Assembly (NCBI GenBank): GCA_030248225.1
Contig: JASANE010000493.1
Coordinates: 147,277 to 211,276 of the forward strand
Source of the DNA: Trileptium ribeirensis
Taxonomy: Eukaryota; Nematoda; Enoplea; Enoplida; Thoracostomopsidae
Direction: 5' to 3'
DNA length: 64,000 nt
The position numbers and the translations under genes were made by a program. Under the pieces are notes generated by a model, which worked only from the letters and a program-made list of their open reading frames with translations, did not search any database and was not told the origin of the DNA. Shown piece by piece: positions 49,027 through 61,261 of the stretch (the stretch's first letter is position 1; every line of letters begins with the position of its first letter).

Positions 49027-49314
49027 AGCCTTACATACCAGCAAGCAATTGCAAATTGAAAATGAACTCAGTAAGTTATTAAATATCGCTACATAACACT
49101 ACATGCAGGACCAATAAACAAAAGCCATTTTCTAGCACAATATGCGTTGCGTGTACATTATACTGCAAACTATAATCAATGTATATTCTTCGCGCAGATT
49201 ATTACAAAGCTAATTATTAAATTAACGTTGTAGTGCTACCATGTTTCAGGATCTCTGAAGAAATCCCATCTAGTCGAGCGGCTTGTCCCAGTCACTGCGC
49301 CGCCTTTTTAAATT

Positions 49315-49475
49315 GTTGTGTCGTCCGCGATCGTGCGAGTATTCTTCGGCGTCGCACCAGCCAATCTTCTTGGAGGTACTGTGTTAAGTAATTGTTGGAA
49401 GTGTTTTCTCCACATTTTTGTCTGCTCTTCAGGGCAGGTTATCACTAACCCTGCGGCATCCTTAATCATATTACA
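49315..49475 (-). pseudogene. LINE fragment between endonuclease and RT
   Basis: Reads MIKDAAGLVITCPEEQ and MWRKHFQQLLN, like the D..G.L.T...E...RW..HF..LLN linker of LINE proteins. Only this fragment is present. Confidence 0.5.
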
Positions 49476-52304
49476 GGTGTGTTTGATCGTCCACGATCAC
49501 GCTTTAATAGTTGGTAAAATGTTTGGCTTAGTCACCCACGCTTCTGTGCCGTTCTAGATCGTCAGCGAATGAACTTATTAACTTCTAATAAAACTCTTTA
49601 TCCTACTTCAGAGAGGCATCGAATGGCTTTTTAGTTTTTGGAATTCGAAAGTCTCAGTTCCCCCCGGCTGGCTGACAAATGGACCTTTCTTCTCTCATTT
49701 TCTGCCTTCCTGATAAACTAAGATCTGGTGAGGAAGTGGCGCCCGGCTGGCTCGCCACCTCCTCCATCTATGGCGGAGTTATAATTGTGCGATTGCCGTG
49801 AACCTGCACCGTCGAATTTGTGCATCCAGAGATTGTTCCTGCGCCATGTGGATTCGTTGCAGGATTTGTTCTTTCTTATTTCCAACGAATTCTTCTTTTT
49901 GTCTCTTTATATTCGTCGTTAGTGATCACTTTTGTGTTGTGTTCTTTCTTTGATATATCCGAAGGCTATTCCATTGCTGACCCATGTTTCGCCTTCTTGG
50001 AATATATATCTCTTTTGTTATCTTTCCTAACATTCTCAGGGCGTCTATTCTTTGATTTGGCGCCTTTCGTGATGTCGTGTATTCCATGTGTTTGTTCAAA
50101 ATGTCGGCATAATCGAGCGGAATTGCCATCACTTCTGGCAAATTCTGTACTTGTCCGACTTTGTTCGTCAACGTTTTTGTCATCCATTCTTGAACGTTCT
50201 TTATATTCGTATTGCCAAACCACTTGTTGGTATTCTTTTCTCGTTATCTTTTGTGTTCGACATTTCGCTCGGATCTTTGTTTCTTGGTCTAGTAATACCA
50301 TCACCATCTGTAATACAACGTTCCATCGTCGGTATAGTCATCCTGACGTAAGATTTCGATCCATTTGTGTTGCACTTCGTTTACAGCTTTTTCCATAGTC
50401 GTTTCTGGTATGATCTCTATTTGTGGAGTATTGATTTGTGTTTAAAAATAACACAATTGACTCCACAGTTGATGTCCCTGTAACGGCTATTCTTCACTGA
50501 GGATTTCTTTCCATCGAAATACTTCTTCGCTCCGATGTTTGTCACGAATGTCGTGCGCTACTTGTGAAAATTGTGTTCCAACTGCTAATTCTCGGTGCTC
50601 GATTCTTTCAGCATGTGGTTCTATTTCCACTTGTCCGCTTCGACTGTTCCGTTTGTGGTTGAGATTCTTTGGTCTTTCCTTGTATTTCGCTCAGTTGGGT
50701 TTGAAATCCCAATATTTCTTCTCGCGCCATTGTCACTTCTTCGCTTGTCTTTTGTAGTTACCCTGGAACGTTGTTCTTTGCTTGTTCCTGGGCTTTGAGT
50801 TGTCGTGACAGATTGAGTAATTCCTGAACGTTCTTTAATTCATTCGTCGTTGTTTGTAACGTTTCTTCTTTTTCTTTGGTGGTTCGATTTTGTTTGACCG
50901 TTTGAAATTGTCTTTGGTTCCATAATCTGGTCCATTCCCAAATTCGTATACTCTTTCTCTTAATGTTGTTGTTGTAATTCCTGTATTCATTCCAACGACT
51001 GTTCCGTGATTTGATGGAACCGCGAAGGTCATTGTTCCGGATCTAACGTTGGGACAAGTCTTTGTAATTGTACTATTTCTCGGCCTTTATCCGTCAGTTC
51101 TCTTTTCCGTACTTCCCACTGTTCTTTTAACATTCTCACTTCTTTTGTGTGAGCTTCTTGTACTGTCTTCCGGCTCTCGTATTCTTTTCTTCCCACACCT
51201 TTTGTTTTGCCTCGATGGTTTCGTTTACCGTTTCCATCAACTTTTTGGATCAACGCATTTCTGTAAACACTTGATCATTTAGTATTTGAGATTCTATTTC
51301 GTATTTTGCGAATTTCTTATCTGGTTCGATCAATGCTTCCACTACTTTTTCAGCGATTGTTATTATGTCGGAACAAGGCAGTGATTGTAATGATTAGGTA
51401 CTTCCCCGAATATATGGTTGTACTTGTTGCTGTTGTTCCAATGTTCCTGTCGTTGGCATTTTCCCGATTCTTTCTACTCCCGATGTCGGGGTTGATGTCG
51501 AAAATCCACGCGTACTGTACGTTAAACATTCGCTTGAAGACCATTGTCTTGGTGTACCAATTGGTGGTGCCATCAATGTCTCGAACGTTGTTGTTATCGC
51601 TTCCTTTAGCGTTTTCCGTTCGGCTATTGTCGGTGCCGTTGCCGCCGATCTTTTAGTATCACTTTCGTGTCCTCGTTGTTCTTGTGGTAACTTCGATTGC
51701 TCTGCTATCGCTTGGTGCAGCTTCTATTTTTCGTTCACCTTCCGCTTGTGACGGGTTTCTCCCATATTGCTACCGCCGTCTTTTCTTCAGCACTGGTTCT
51801 CGATATTCGTATCGCTTCGATTACGGATAACAGCATTTCGTTTCTTGCTCTGATCTTCTACTCCTACTCAATGAGTCTCGTGATCTTGGTTGGCTCGATT
51901 GGTGTCTTCGTTTCGAAGACTTCTCTTCTCGGCGCTCAGACGGTTTTGTGTTTTATGTCTACTTTCTGTAAACTAGCATCGCGAAGATCTCGGTCGAACT
52001 TGTTCCGTTTCTTGTCGTTCTTTCGGTGATTTTGATCTTCTTTTGATTCTTTGTTCTTTCTTCAATTCGTGTTCTTTGGTTTCTAACATTCGTTGAGCCG
52101 TATATAGTCCCATTATTGGTTTCCCAGTTTCTTCTTCGTTACTTCTTTGTAACCATTTTGCCAACGGTTCATCATCTTCTTCGTTGTAGTCAAGTTTTAG
52201 TTCTAGGGGCTCTATTTCTTCCAGCGATTGTGGATCGACTTCCATCGGTTCTTCACTTGCTATTGGTTTGGGTGTTGTTTCGCTGTGTTTTCTCCAGATT
52301 GTGC

Positions 52305-52495
52305 TTCCCGATGAACTGGCTCCGGCTGGCTGCCAAGCCCACCGAGTCGCACCTCCCATTCTGCACTTTCTTTCGATATCGTTTCCTGTTCCATCGCGGC
52401 TTTCTGCATTTATGCTTGATGATGAACTGACCCCGGCTGACTGGCAAGCTCACCAGTTCTCACCTCCTGCATATCCCCGCTTTTTAGAACTACTG
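52305..52495. repeat. 112-bp-spaced direct repeat with the CCGGCTGGCTG motif
   Basis: GATGAACTGGCTCCGGCTGG at 52310 and GATGAACTGACCCCGGCTGA at 52422 start two related units of about 64 bp. Confidence 0.6.
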
Positions 52496-53714
52496 TTGTC
52501 AGTTGCTGACTTGGGTCTTCTTTTGGTCGTTGTTGTTCCTTCGCGCTTGTTGCAGCTAACGTTTGCCAAAAAACTTTTTCTTTTGCTTCTGGCTGGAGCT
52601 CTTCATTTGCTTTCTGTTGTGATTCTTTATGCGCGTGCGTTTGTTGTTACGCTTTAATTCGCGACGCTATTGGTTCTTGCGTTTTCTCTCTTCCTGTTTC
52701 TCTTCGTATTGCCTCGATTTCTTTATCGATTTTGTTGGTTTTGGAGAATCCGCCACGTTTCATTCCGATGGCACCGATTCGTGCTGCGATTATCTCTCGT
52801 TGTTTCATGAGGTCGTTCAACTTTTCTTGGTTCGTTTTGATCCACGATATCTTGCTGAGATGTAATCGTCTTCTCTATAGTTTACATCTTCTAAGATGAA
52901 CTGTTCTCATTCTTCTTCTATTCTAGTTGAATCGTCGTGAAAGCTTCAATATTTCGTTGTTCTTCCTTTAATGCTTGCGGCCTTACTTGAATTCGTACCG
53001 TTGGCGTTCGATGCCATGTGTACTTTTCACGATCTTTTCGATCAGGCTCCACGCTTCTTTGGTTTCAATTCTGTTAATTGCCGTTTTGTTCAATCAATAT
53101 GCCATTGCAAGTAACACTGAAATAGCAACGTTGCGTCGCGACTGTGTTGCACCACCTGCGTAATCGTCCACGTGCTTTCTTTCTATTGTCCTCCTTGATA
53201 TCTGGATCGGGTTGCGGCGAATAGCTTTTTGCTGTCGTATATCTTTCGTAGTATTACATCGTGATGCCTCTTCTTTTAAGGACGTATTTTTCTACTAGTT
53301 GTTGTGTTATCATGTTTCTTTGTGCGCCCAATAGTTTTTGTAACTCATTAATATCCATTGTCGCTTGTACCGCTGGATATGACTGTTTAATTCTTTATAA
53401 AATACGTCAGGTATTCGTCCTTCATTCGTGAGATATCAATGATTCCCTGTTCGCCATCACTTGTTTGCATTAACACGTATCGGACGTATTTCGTGTCGCA
53501 CTACTCGTGTCGTCCCAGAATTTTTTATTGATCTACGAAAGGCAATTTGGATGGATACCGTGTTTGTCGCAGAATTCCCCGATTCGTTCCATCGTCACCG
53601 CTTTGCGCTTGTACGTGGAGATTTTTGCCACCTGGCTAGTGCAAAGTGGGGAATCCCGATATTTTCAGCTGCCCCCCGGCTCAAGGGCCCCTGTTGAGAA
53701 TATTAACGTCTAAA

Positions 53715-53795
53715 CGCGACAAAATCCGGCAAAAAATTGGCCGTCCGACAATATCCGGCAAAAAATTGGCCGTCCGACAATATCCGGCACCCCCG
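53715..53795. repeat. about 30-bp tandem repeat
   Basis: AAAATTGGCCGTCCGACAAT plus ATCCGGCAA occurs twice, with partial units at both ends. Confidence 0.75.
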
Positions 53796-54549
53796 GCAGC
53801 TATAATTTCCTAAGTTTGTACTAGCCAGGCTACTACCGTTGCAATCAAGATGATGTTCGTACGCGCCAAGTGGATGATTTCGGCGAATTGTCGCGCGCTT
53901 TCTTCGGTCTCGATTACGATTACCACATGTCCGGTTTGATATTGAATCCAAACACCGTTTGATAGTCGATCCATCGTCGCCACCATCGTGTAACGATGTT
54001 CTTATGTCGTTGAGGCTTGGTGTAAAGCTCATTTGGCTCGGATTGGAATTGAGCGGATATCGCCGTTGAACGACCATTCTATTGTGATTATTTGTATTCT
54101 TTTTGAGTCACCGTTTGTTCGACCGTTCTTTCTACTCGTCGATTCGTTCGTCGTTGCACCGATTGATGATCGTTAAATGTTCGGTCGTTCTTCTCTTTGT
54201 TACCACTTGTTTGACCGTTATTTTCGGTCGTTGGATTGAATACCGTTTGGTCGGTCCAATGTCGTCGTTGTTCTTGATCTGTCGTATTGTTCGACCCGTT
54301 TCGTTTCGCTTGACCCGTGTTACTCGACCCGTTTCGTGGTATCTGACCCGTCGCTGCTTTCTCTTCGCTCCCTCCACTACGGTTAATATTTCTACTACGT
54401 ACTTGCACCGATTATAATTTGCTATAATTAATAAAGATACAATATAGTTATTGCGATCAAGTATTTCTTTGATATCATGTAAGAATTAAACTATTATAAA
54501 ATTATTTACACAATTTTTCTTTTATCTGTCTCTATCTCCATAGGTATGA

Positions 54550-56562
54550 TCACGTGCTATTCCTTTTATGGTCTTGGGTCGTATAGATTTTTGTGCAGGG
54601 AGAGCAGTACCATAAAGCTTCCTGAGGATCATCTTCTAAGCCTGCGCAGGCTTGGTGGAACCATAGAAAACACCTATCGCATTGCACCCATTTCATTACT
54701 AATCCTGTTTCAGTATCTTATTTCCATGACCCTTCGCATTTTCCGCAATAGCAATTTTCAGGAGCTAATTGTTGGCGTGATTCTTTTTGAATACGCCTTA
54801 GTTTGAGTTCGTACCCTGTGTAATCTTCTGGATCACTGCAGAAATGTTTGAATTACGTACAATTGTACCATTTTAGGCGTTGGGTTGCGCTACCGACTTT
54901 TACCAATAAAATGTTCGGAAATTTGACTTCGACAACCCGAAAAAATTATCGAATTCCGGATGGTGTACGCCACTGTAAGGGCCCATCGAGGATTTATTCG
55001 GGTTCTTCATTAAAACAAGGTCAGGGCTGTTGAATGTTCTTTTCCTTGCCCAATTGGTCGAAATATTGTTTTTGGGCTAAGAATAATCTTTTTCAGACTT
55101 GGTCCCATGCAGCTGTTAATTTATCGATTATTGTAGCGCGTTTTCCTCGTCCGTAGTTGCTGTTAGATATCAGGGGATTGGGTTTTTTCCGAATAGATCG
55201 GGATCGCGGCCGTGTAATAAGAATGCGGTTTGGCCCGTCGAAGCGTGGACCGCTGTTTTTTATGCGAAACATCGCGGTTCCAGGAATTCATCCCATTTGC
55301 CAGGGGGCAACTCTGTTGTTGGTTTCAGCATCGCTTTAGCGTTTGGTTCCATCTTTCAACTAGTCCATTCGCTTGATGATGTTATGGTGCCGAATATACA
55401 TTCTTTGTTCCGATTAGTGCCAATTCTTTCGTGAAATTGTCAGCGGTAAAGCAGGGACTTTGGTTGGTTAGTACTACTCGGGGGACACGATGTCGGCACA
55501 CGATTCTTTCTATGAACAATTTGGTGATCTTGTTAGCTGTTAGATCTGGTACTGCAAACGCTTCGGTCCATTTTGTGAAGTAATCCATGAAGCAGATGTG
55601 TACTTGTTGCCAGATTGGGTCGGTGGTGAGGGACCAATGATGTCGACGCCTAGCATATGAAACGGTGCTAGTGCTCTGATCGGTTGTAATGGGTTCCTTC
55701 GTTTCGGTCCTTGTCGAAATCAGTCGCAGGGAATACATTCTTCGATGTATTGTCGTAAGTCGCGGGTATACTCGGCCAAAAGAACTTCCTCATCATCTTC
55801 GACCACACTTTTTCAAATCCTAAATGTCCTCCATATTTTGATGTGTGGTAAATTTCGAATAGTGGTCGTCGAAAATCGGGAGGTACCACCATCTGGAATT
55901 CTTATGGTCAGTTTGTTGCGGTCGGTCCTTTCTTCGTAATCGGTACAGGATATCGCCAAAGATGAGGAATTGCTGTTCATGCGCTACGATTCATTTCTTT
56001 TCAAAATCCGGGGTCGTATCCAAAAATTCACAATTTTCGATGTAGTATATATATTTAAATGAATGGATGCATGGATCTTCGTTTTGCGCACGTGCTAATT
56101 CTTCTGGTGTCCACGGTGGTTCCAACCGAAGCTAGTGTGAATACATCTCGGCCTCAGTTATTTCGGGTTCGTCAGGCTGATCTAATTTTTCCTCCGGCTC
56201 GATTCTTTCTTCCCGTCGTTCGTTTGGTTCTGTTCTTTAGTCCGCTTCTGTTAATGGTTCCACTCTAACTCTTTTTCTTGGCTGTTTCCGTCGTTGTGTT
56301 AGCGGTTGCACGGTTTGCTCTTCCTCATTGAAGAGTTCGAGTTGCTGCCTTCTTCTTCTGAGGACTCCCCTGCAGTTTCCTATGGTTGATCGTCATCATC
56401 ACTATCGTCACTAAGTGTTATTACGTTATGGTCTTTTCTTTCTTTTATAGTTCTTTGTTTGACCCTTCTTTTGACTTTGTGAATCTTGTCGACCCTTCTC
56501 GTGAACGGTACTAGTGCCCTATATTTTGCAAAGCGGCATGATCCTTGCTCGGTTCTAATCAC
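54550..56562 (-). pseudogene. Ty3/Gypsy-type pol 3' part: H2C2, integrase, GPY-like module and PHD finger
   Basis: Integrase inserts retroelement cDNA into host DNA. In order on the minus strand: a charged linker (LSDDSDDDDQP at about 56390; PWTPEELARAQNEDP at about 56120); the zinc-binding H2C2 part HTSKYGGHLGFEKVW at about 55840, with YIEECIPCD after a frameshift; catalytic core GVDIIGPSPPT (first Asp), YFTKWTEAFAVPD, VVLTNQSPCF where the usual second Asp is Asn, and HHQANGLVERWNQTLK with the Glu; a C-terminal FFRVVEVKFPN segment like the GPY module; then a PHD finger at 54753-54595 ending WYCSPC. The stop is at 54550. Frameshifts, an internal stop in the PHD finger and the Asp-to-Asn change make it inactive. 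RT and RNase H are not found upstream. Confidence 0.72.
54595..54753 (-). pseudogene. PHD finger at the integrase C-terminus
   Basis: Cys/His ligands are laid out as CYC..., VQCDRCFLWFHQAC, WYCSPC, the C4HC3 PHD pattern with the conserved Trp two residues before His. PHD fingers usually read histone H3 tails. One in-frame TAA (54720-54718) lies between the first and second ligand pairs. Confidence 0.72.
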
Positions 56563-56578
56563 TCGAGTCCCAGATTAG

Positions 56579-57108
56579 TGAGCAACAAACACGTATAAGG
56601 AATGTTTATTATAGAATGATAAAATCTTAAGGCACTGATATCACACAGAAAATCGCTTGCAACACTATCATTTACTATTCGTATTGAAAAGCTCCGGCAC
56701 TATTCTCTCGTATATATTGTATTGTTGATCACGTTAGCCTGCATCGGTCACTCTTACACAGTTCGATTTTTAATGCTAGCACAATCTGACCTTCGTTTTG
56801 CAATCTGACTTTCACTATTGGACCGCCTGACCTTCCATACTTGCACAGTCTGACTCTCGAACTTGCACTGTCTGACTCTCAACTTGCACAGTCTGACCTT
56901 CGGCTTTTACACAATACGCGGCCACTCGTTTCAGCTTTTACTTGCTTATCCTGATTTCTATTAATTTTCGCTTTGTTATGTTACTACTTTCTAGACTTGG
57001 TCCTAAGTTCTTAACCTTATGTTATAACAACTAATGTTTAAGAGGTAAGGTTGAGCGATAGTGATTTTATATTAGTTTATCTATTACAGCCCTTGTGGGT
57101 TAACAACA
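56579..57108 (-). repeat. LTR-like block with PPT before and PBS-like site after
   Basis: On the minus strand a purine tract CCGGGGGAA precedes TGTTGTTAACC (57108); a TATA-like CAATATATACG is at about 56720; AATAAAC at about 56605; the block ends GTTTGTTGCTCA (56579), followed by TGGGACTCGAGTGATT as a possible primer-binding site. No second LTR copy was found, so this rests on architecture only. Confidence 0.38.
56782..56907 (-). repeat. about 26-bp tandem repeats in the LTR-like block
   Basis: About six degenerate units of GGTCAGACTGTGCAAGTT on the minus strand. In LTRs such arrays often sit in the promoter part (U3). Confidence 0.65.
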
Positions 57109-57109
57109 T

Positions 57110-58270
57110 TCCCCCGGCTGGCTGACGTGCCGTGCGTATATTTGATTACCTCAACCTAAGCATTACATTTACTCTAATTATGTTAATTATTACTCTAATT
57201 ACTTGATCCAGTTATGTTAAACAAGCCGACCCCGGCTGGCTGCCGAACTACGTTATTAAAACTATATGGTAGCGGTCGACTACTGTGCAGTTGAAGTTTC
57301 TTACTCCACACAAGCCTCGGCTGGCTGCTCATATGGGGAGACCCGTAGCCTCCGGCTGGCTGGATAAGGGTAGTAAGTAGGATCGAATAGCGACTCGAGG
57401 GGTGATTTCTCTCCCCTTACTCGCCCGATCTTCTCAATAGTACTACTTGCTCCGCCGACCCGGCTGACTGGCTACCAGACTTCACAAGTAGCACTACTAA
57501 TTTATCGAGACCCACCTGCATTCTCGCCCTGGACTTGCTCACTCGACCCAGCGGCCGAAATTTTTAGCGTATTACTAACCTAGATTAAATGTTCTATCGC
57601 TCCTGTTAGCTTACAGCCACTTCGTTTCCTAAGTTTTTCTTGGGAATATTAATATCAAAATAATTATTAGTTCTAACTAAACACTTACGTATATGTGCAG
57701 TTTCGATACTAACTTCAGTGTTCCTCCAAAACCGATCCGAATCCAAAACTAGAGAACCACACAGAGATCAACTTCCAATTATAAATTTACTGCCGGATAA
57801 TAAAAATAACAATCGCCATCATAATACGTGGTGCTGACGCCTAGCTACTAGCTAGGTAACCCATTTTTAAAACAAATAATATAAAACACATCCAATATGA
57901 TCAACTCAGGATTCCACTACTTCCGTGAAGACAAAATCAAACCTGAAACTAAACTAACAGTTAGGCATAGGATAGCTAATAAGAGAATTAAGAGGACTTT
58001 ATGCAAATTAGGTTATAAGAATTTAGGATTTTAATAAAATTTAAAAATTTTGAAAAATAAAAGTTTTAGGAACCCACATAATAAAGAATTTAATGATTTA
58101 AAAACAAAATTTATGGGAATAAAATCTTGGGACCCCTGGTAGACTACTAGACCCCCACAGTAGCCTGGGAAACCCCCAAAAACACTTGGTATTGTTATAT
58201 TTTTATTTATTGACGAGGGTAGGGGTGGACGGTATATTTTTATTATGACGGCTACCGGATATTAAAATGT
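57110..58270. other. non-coding retroelement-like region with CCGGCTGGCTG motifs
   Basis: CCGGCTGGCTG or close variants occur at 57113, 57231, 57318, 57352 and 57460. No ORF of note on either strand. Confidence 0.4.
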
Positions 58271-58614
58271 GAAGTGATTCGTCACTCGAAGATGTGGTGT
58301 TCGCACGCGTGGTTAGTAGTACGCCGGTGGGAATCGCGTGCGTTCTCTTGGTGCGCATTTAACTTTATCATTCTGTGCTTTAGTTTATATGGCGTTGCGG
58401 CGTGCCTACTTCGATTAGCTCGCGATATAGTTCCAATATGGAATCAAGACAGCAAAGTTAGATTGTTTGTTCAAAATTTACTTAGACTTCAGTTCGTTTC
58501 ACTTCGGTTTTAGTTGAGCGAGCCTTGTTTTTGATATAGTTTCTCAGACTCAGATTTGAGCCCACCATTATTCTAGATAATTATTTGCTACTTGCAGTTA
58601 GGTTAAGTATTAGT

Positions 58615-58830
58615 TTCCCTTGTGTGGTTTGTACGAAGCCTTCCGGACGGCTAGACCGGTACGTTTATTTAAGTAGCTTAACCATTGTCTTAGGTTTACA
58701 CTATTAATTTCCTTACAGCCAACAGTATCCGCACGTCTAACCGATGGATCCTAATAACTATTAAGTTCCCTTGTGGGTTCGTACGAAGCCTTCCGGACGG
58801 CTAGACCCGTACGTTTATTTAATTACCTTA
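58615..58830. repeat. direct repeat, about 150-bp spacing
   Basis: ACGAAGCCTTCCGGACGGCT followed by AGACC.GTACGTTTATTTAA occurs at about 58632 and 58783, each preceded by CCCTTGTG.GGTT. Confidence 0.8.
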
Positions 58831-60500
58831 TTCTAGGGTCTTATTTACGCTAATTCTTTATTTTAACGTCCCCACTTCAGGACGGATAGCTAGGCCCGAT
58901 GTATGACTAATAAGCTGTTATGATTAGGTTACGCTCGTGGTCACTCGGATTTTATTTAAGAAATTACTACGAATAAGATAAGTAAATAATGGAATAAGTT
59001 CCTAATTGTGAAATGGTTTTGTTGCTCAACGTCAATATTTGTAACCAGAAGCTAGGTTCCATACGTCTGTCGGAGCTTAATCTTTTCTGACGGCGTGTAG
59101 ATTCGTGCTTACGCGGCGCTCCGACCCCCAGACGCTACTATAACACACTAATGACAATATTTAATCACAGTCCTGGCCACCAAATATCCTGATTCTCTAG
59201 TATCTGGGGTGCACGAGTTCGTGGTCTGGCGTACCAGAGAAGCGGTGACAGTTTTCTTAACTTTGTGTGTATTTAGAATTCAACCCAACGGCAATACAGC
59301 TCGTCACGACAATATAGTTTTATTTCGCTCTTCTTAGTTAACGTCACGACAGTCACAACGGCTATAAATGTTTATTAGTTAATGCGACGAGGTGCCTATC
59401 CTCTACAGTGCCCTGAACGATTAGACCAGTGAGCTTTACTTGTTAAAACTCGCAACCATCTATTGCTTCGTTAACTCTAACGCTTGACTTGTAAATTACC
59501 CTTATCGAATTTTAAACTCCGAGGCAGGTTATGGCACTCCGCGAGGATTATAGTTAGCACACCAGGCACAACAATCATATTTGAAATACAAAGGCAAAGA
59601 GTACTATATAACAAGTCCAAATCCTTGCGTTACTCCACTCTTAAACTATACGCTAGTCACTACAGATCCTTCAGTATTGTGTGTGGTATTTGTGTAGTCA
59701 GGTCTCGTCATAAATAGATAAATGCACCCGGCAGTCGAAGCAACGATACTACAGCAATAAAAATATGACGATGACCCGACAAGAATCTCACATAAGACGC
59801 AGTCGGGCTCCAAATAGAATAATGAGTGTAATACATTCAACACGTTATATCCTCATACCATACCCGAGAAAACTCACAGATTTTTCGTCACATCGAGAAA
59901 TAAGACGATATAAATCGCTACGCTATTCCTCGCCTATTATATGGTTCTAAAGAAATAAATGCGGAAATCGTGAAACCAAGACATCCAAAATCATATGACC
60001 GAAACTCGTAGTACAGTAGTAAGCGCGTTTTGTAAAAAAAAATTATAATCCCAAAATGTCCAAAATTTTACATCACACTCTTCCCGAAAACAGAAACTAA
60101 CATAAACACGTTAAGTAACACGTCAACACACCTACGAAATATCCTGATACCGTCCCTTCCACTAGTTAGGTCACCAACCAACTATATACCAAAATCCGAA
60201 AAACATAAGCTACACATTATTCTCGCCAGTAAACACTAAACATGACAAGATGACTTTATATACGTAACGAAAGGAAAACCATAGTCACACGTTGACGAGA
60301 ACTAGCTAGCTAACCTCTTTCCAATTAATCACCACATGATAATAATAATAATAATTATTATCCTAATGCCAATTCACTATATCACATCAAGTAACCATTT
60401 GTAAATATCGAATACGCCCAGCTGACGAAAACAAACGGTACACCGTACCGTATTAATTAGAGTTATACGCGGTACACGGAAAATAATAACATATATATTA
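58830..60500. other. no supported gene
   Basis: Possible LTR leader sequence; TGGTGGCCAGGACTGTG on the minus strand at 59182-59166 could be a primer-binding site. Short ORFs have no motif. Confidence 0.25.
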
Positions 60501-60511
60501 TATATTTACTA

Positions 60512-61261
60512 TATAATTTAGGGGAGTTTTAATGGAAAATTTAAAATGAGAAATGGGGTAGGAAGGTGGGGGTGTGGTTTGATAAAAGTAGAGAGATATG
60601 GAATGTGAAATTTTAATATGATGAAGGGCGTAGGTAGGGGAGTTGAAATTGGGAATTTGAGGAGTGGGGATTATGATTTGAGAAAATAGGAGGCGTTTGA
60701 AATATGTGAGAAAATGGGGAAAATTGGGATTTTAAGAAAAGTGAAATTTGTGAGGAATAGAAAGAGGGGAAAGGGGTGGATTATATATATCAAGGGGTAT
60801 GGTAGAGGGGAGAGAATATTAAAATTTGAGGGATATGGGTTGATATTTAGGGGGATAGGGGATATTTAAAAAATATGAGAAATAGGAGAAAAAGGATATT
60901 TTTGGAAAGGGTAAATTTATAGGAAATAAGAGAAAGGTAAAGGAGGGGGTTTAATATGCGGTTGGGTGTAGTTATTGGAAAAAGATATGGAAGTTTTAGT
61001 GAGTGGTATTGGTTTAGTGTTGGGTGAGAAGGAGGGGTTTGAATTTTAGTTGAAAAAGTGGGAAAGGGAGGAAAAATGGAATTTGGTGTAATTTTAGTTT
61101 TAATGAGAGAGGGTGGGTGAATATGGGATATATTGTAGAAAATGGGGAATTCGGAAAGAAAAAGTGTATTTTATATAATTTTATTTAAGATATATAATTT
61201 AGGTTTTGGGGAATTTATGGGTATGGGTGAATTTTGATAATTATATAAGTTTTATTATATT
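60512..61261 (+). repeat. 750-bp cytosine-depleted, purine-rich block
   Basis: Direct count finds about five C in 750 bases of the plus strand, while G and A each make up roughly a third. Flanks have normal base use and the edges are sharp. Weak internal periodicity of about 168 bp is visible (similar stretches near 60735, 60904 and 61070). No ORF. Confidence 0.8.

Larger units (their letters stand above)
49800..54408 (-). pseudogene. long E/K/Q/R-rich gag-like coding tract of a retroelement
   Basis: The minus strand carries protein-like sequence broken by many frameshifts: 54408-54088 (N/T/R-rich, GQIPRNGSSNTGQAKRNGS), 54000-53830 (VATMDRLSNGVWIQYQTG), 52359-51973 (EEPMEVDPQSLEEIEPLEL, DDEPLAKWLQ), 51253-51029 and 50307-49926 (charged, coiled-coil-like). 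Plus-strand ORFs here are T/C-rich shadows. No zinc knuckle or protease motif is recognised. It follows the integrase-PHD gene on the same strand after about 140 bp, so it is either a gag of a second element or an extra ORF of the same one. Function unknown beyond retroelement association. Confidence 0.45.

Noticed and set aside
49820..50398. 192-codon plus-strand ORF rich in F, L and S, and similar plus ORFs up to 53.7 kb
   Set aside because: They are antisense shadows of the minus-strand E/K/Q-rich gag-like tract; composition follows T/C-rich sequence and no motif appears.
60512..61261. C-to-T hypermutation or bisulfite-type conversion as origin of the C-poor block
   Set aside because: T is not enriched and G is far above background, so converting C to T from ordinary sequence would not give this composition.
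60512..61261. Mitochondrial insert (NUMT)
   Set aside because: No mitochondrial coding or rRNA pattern, and the high G plus A content is not that of animal mitochondrial strands I know.
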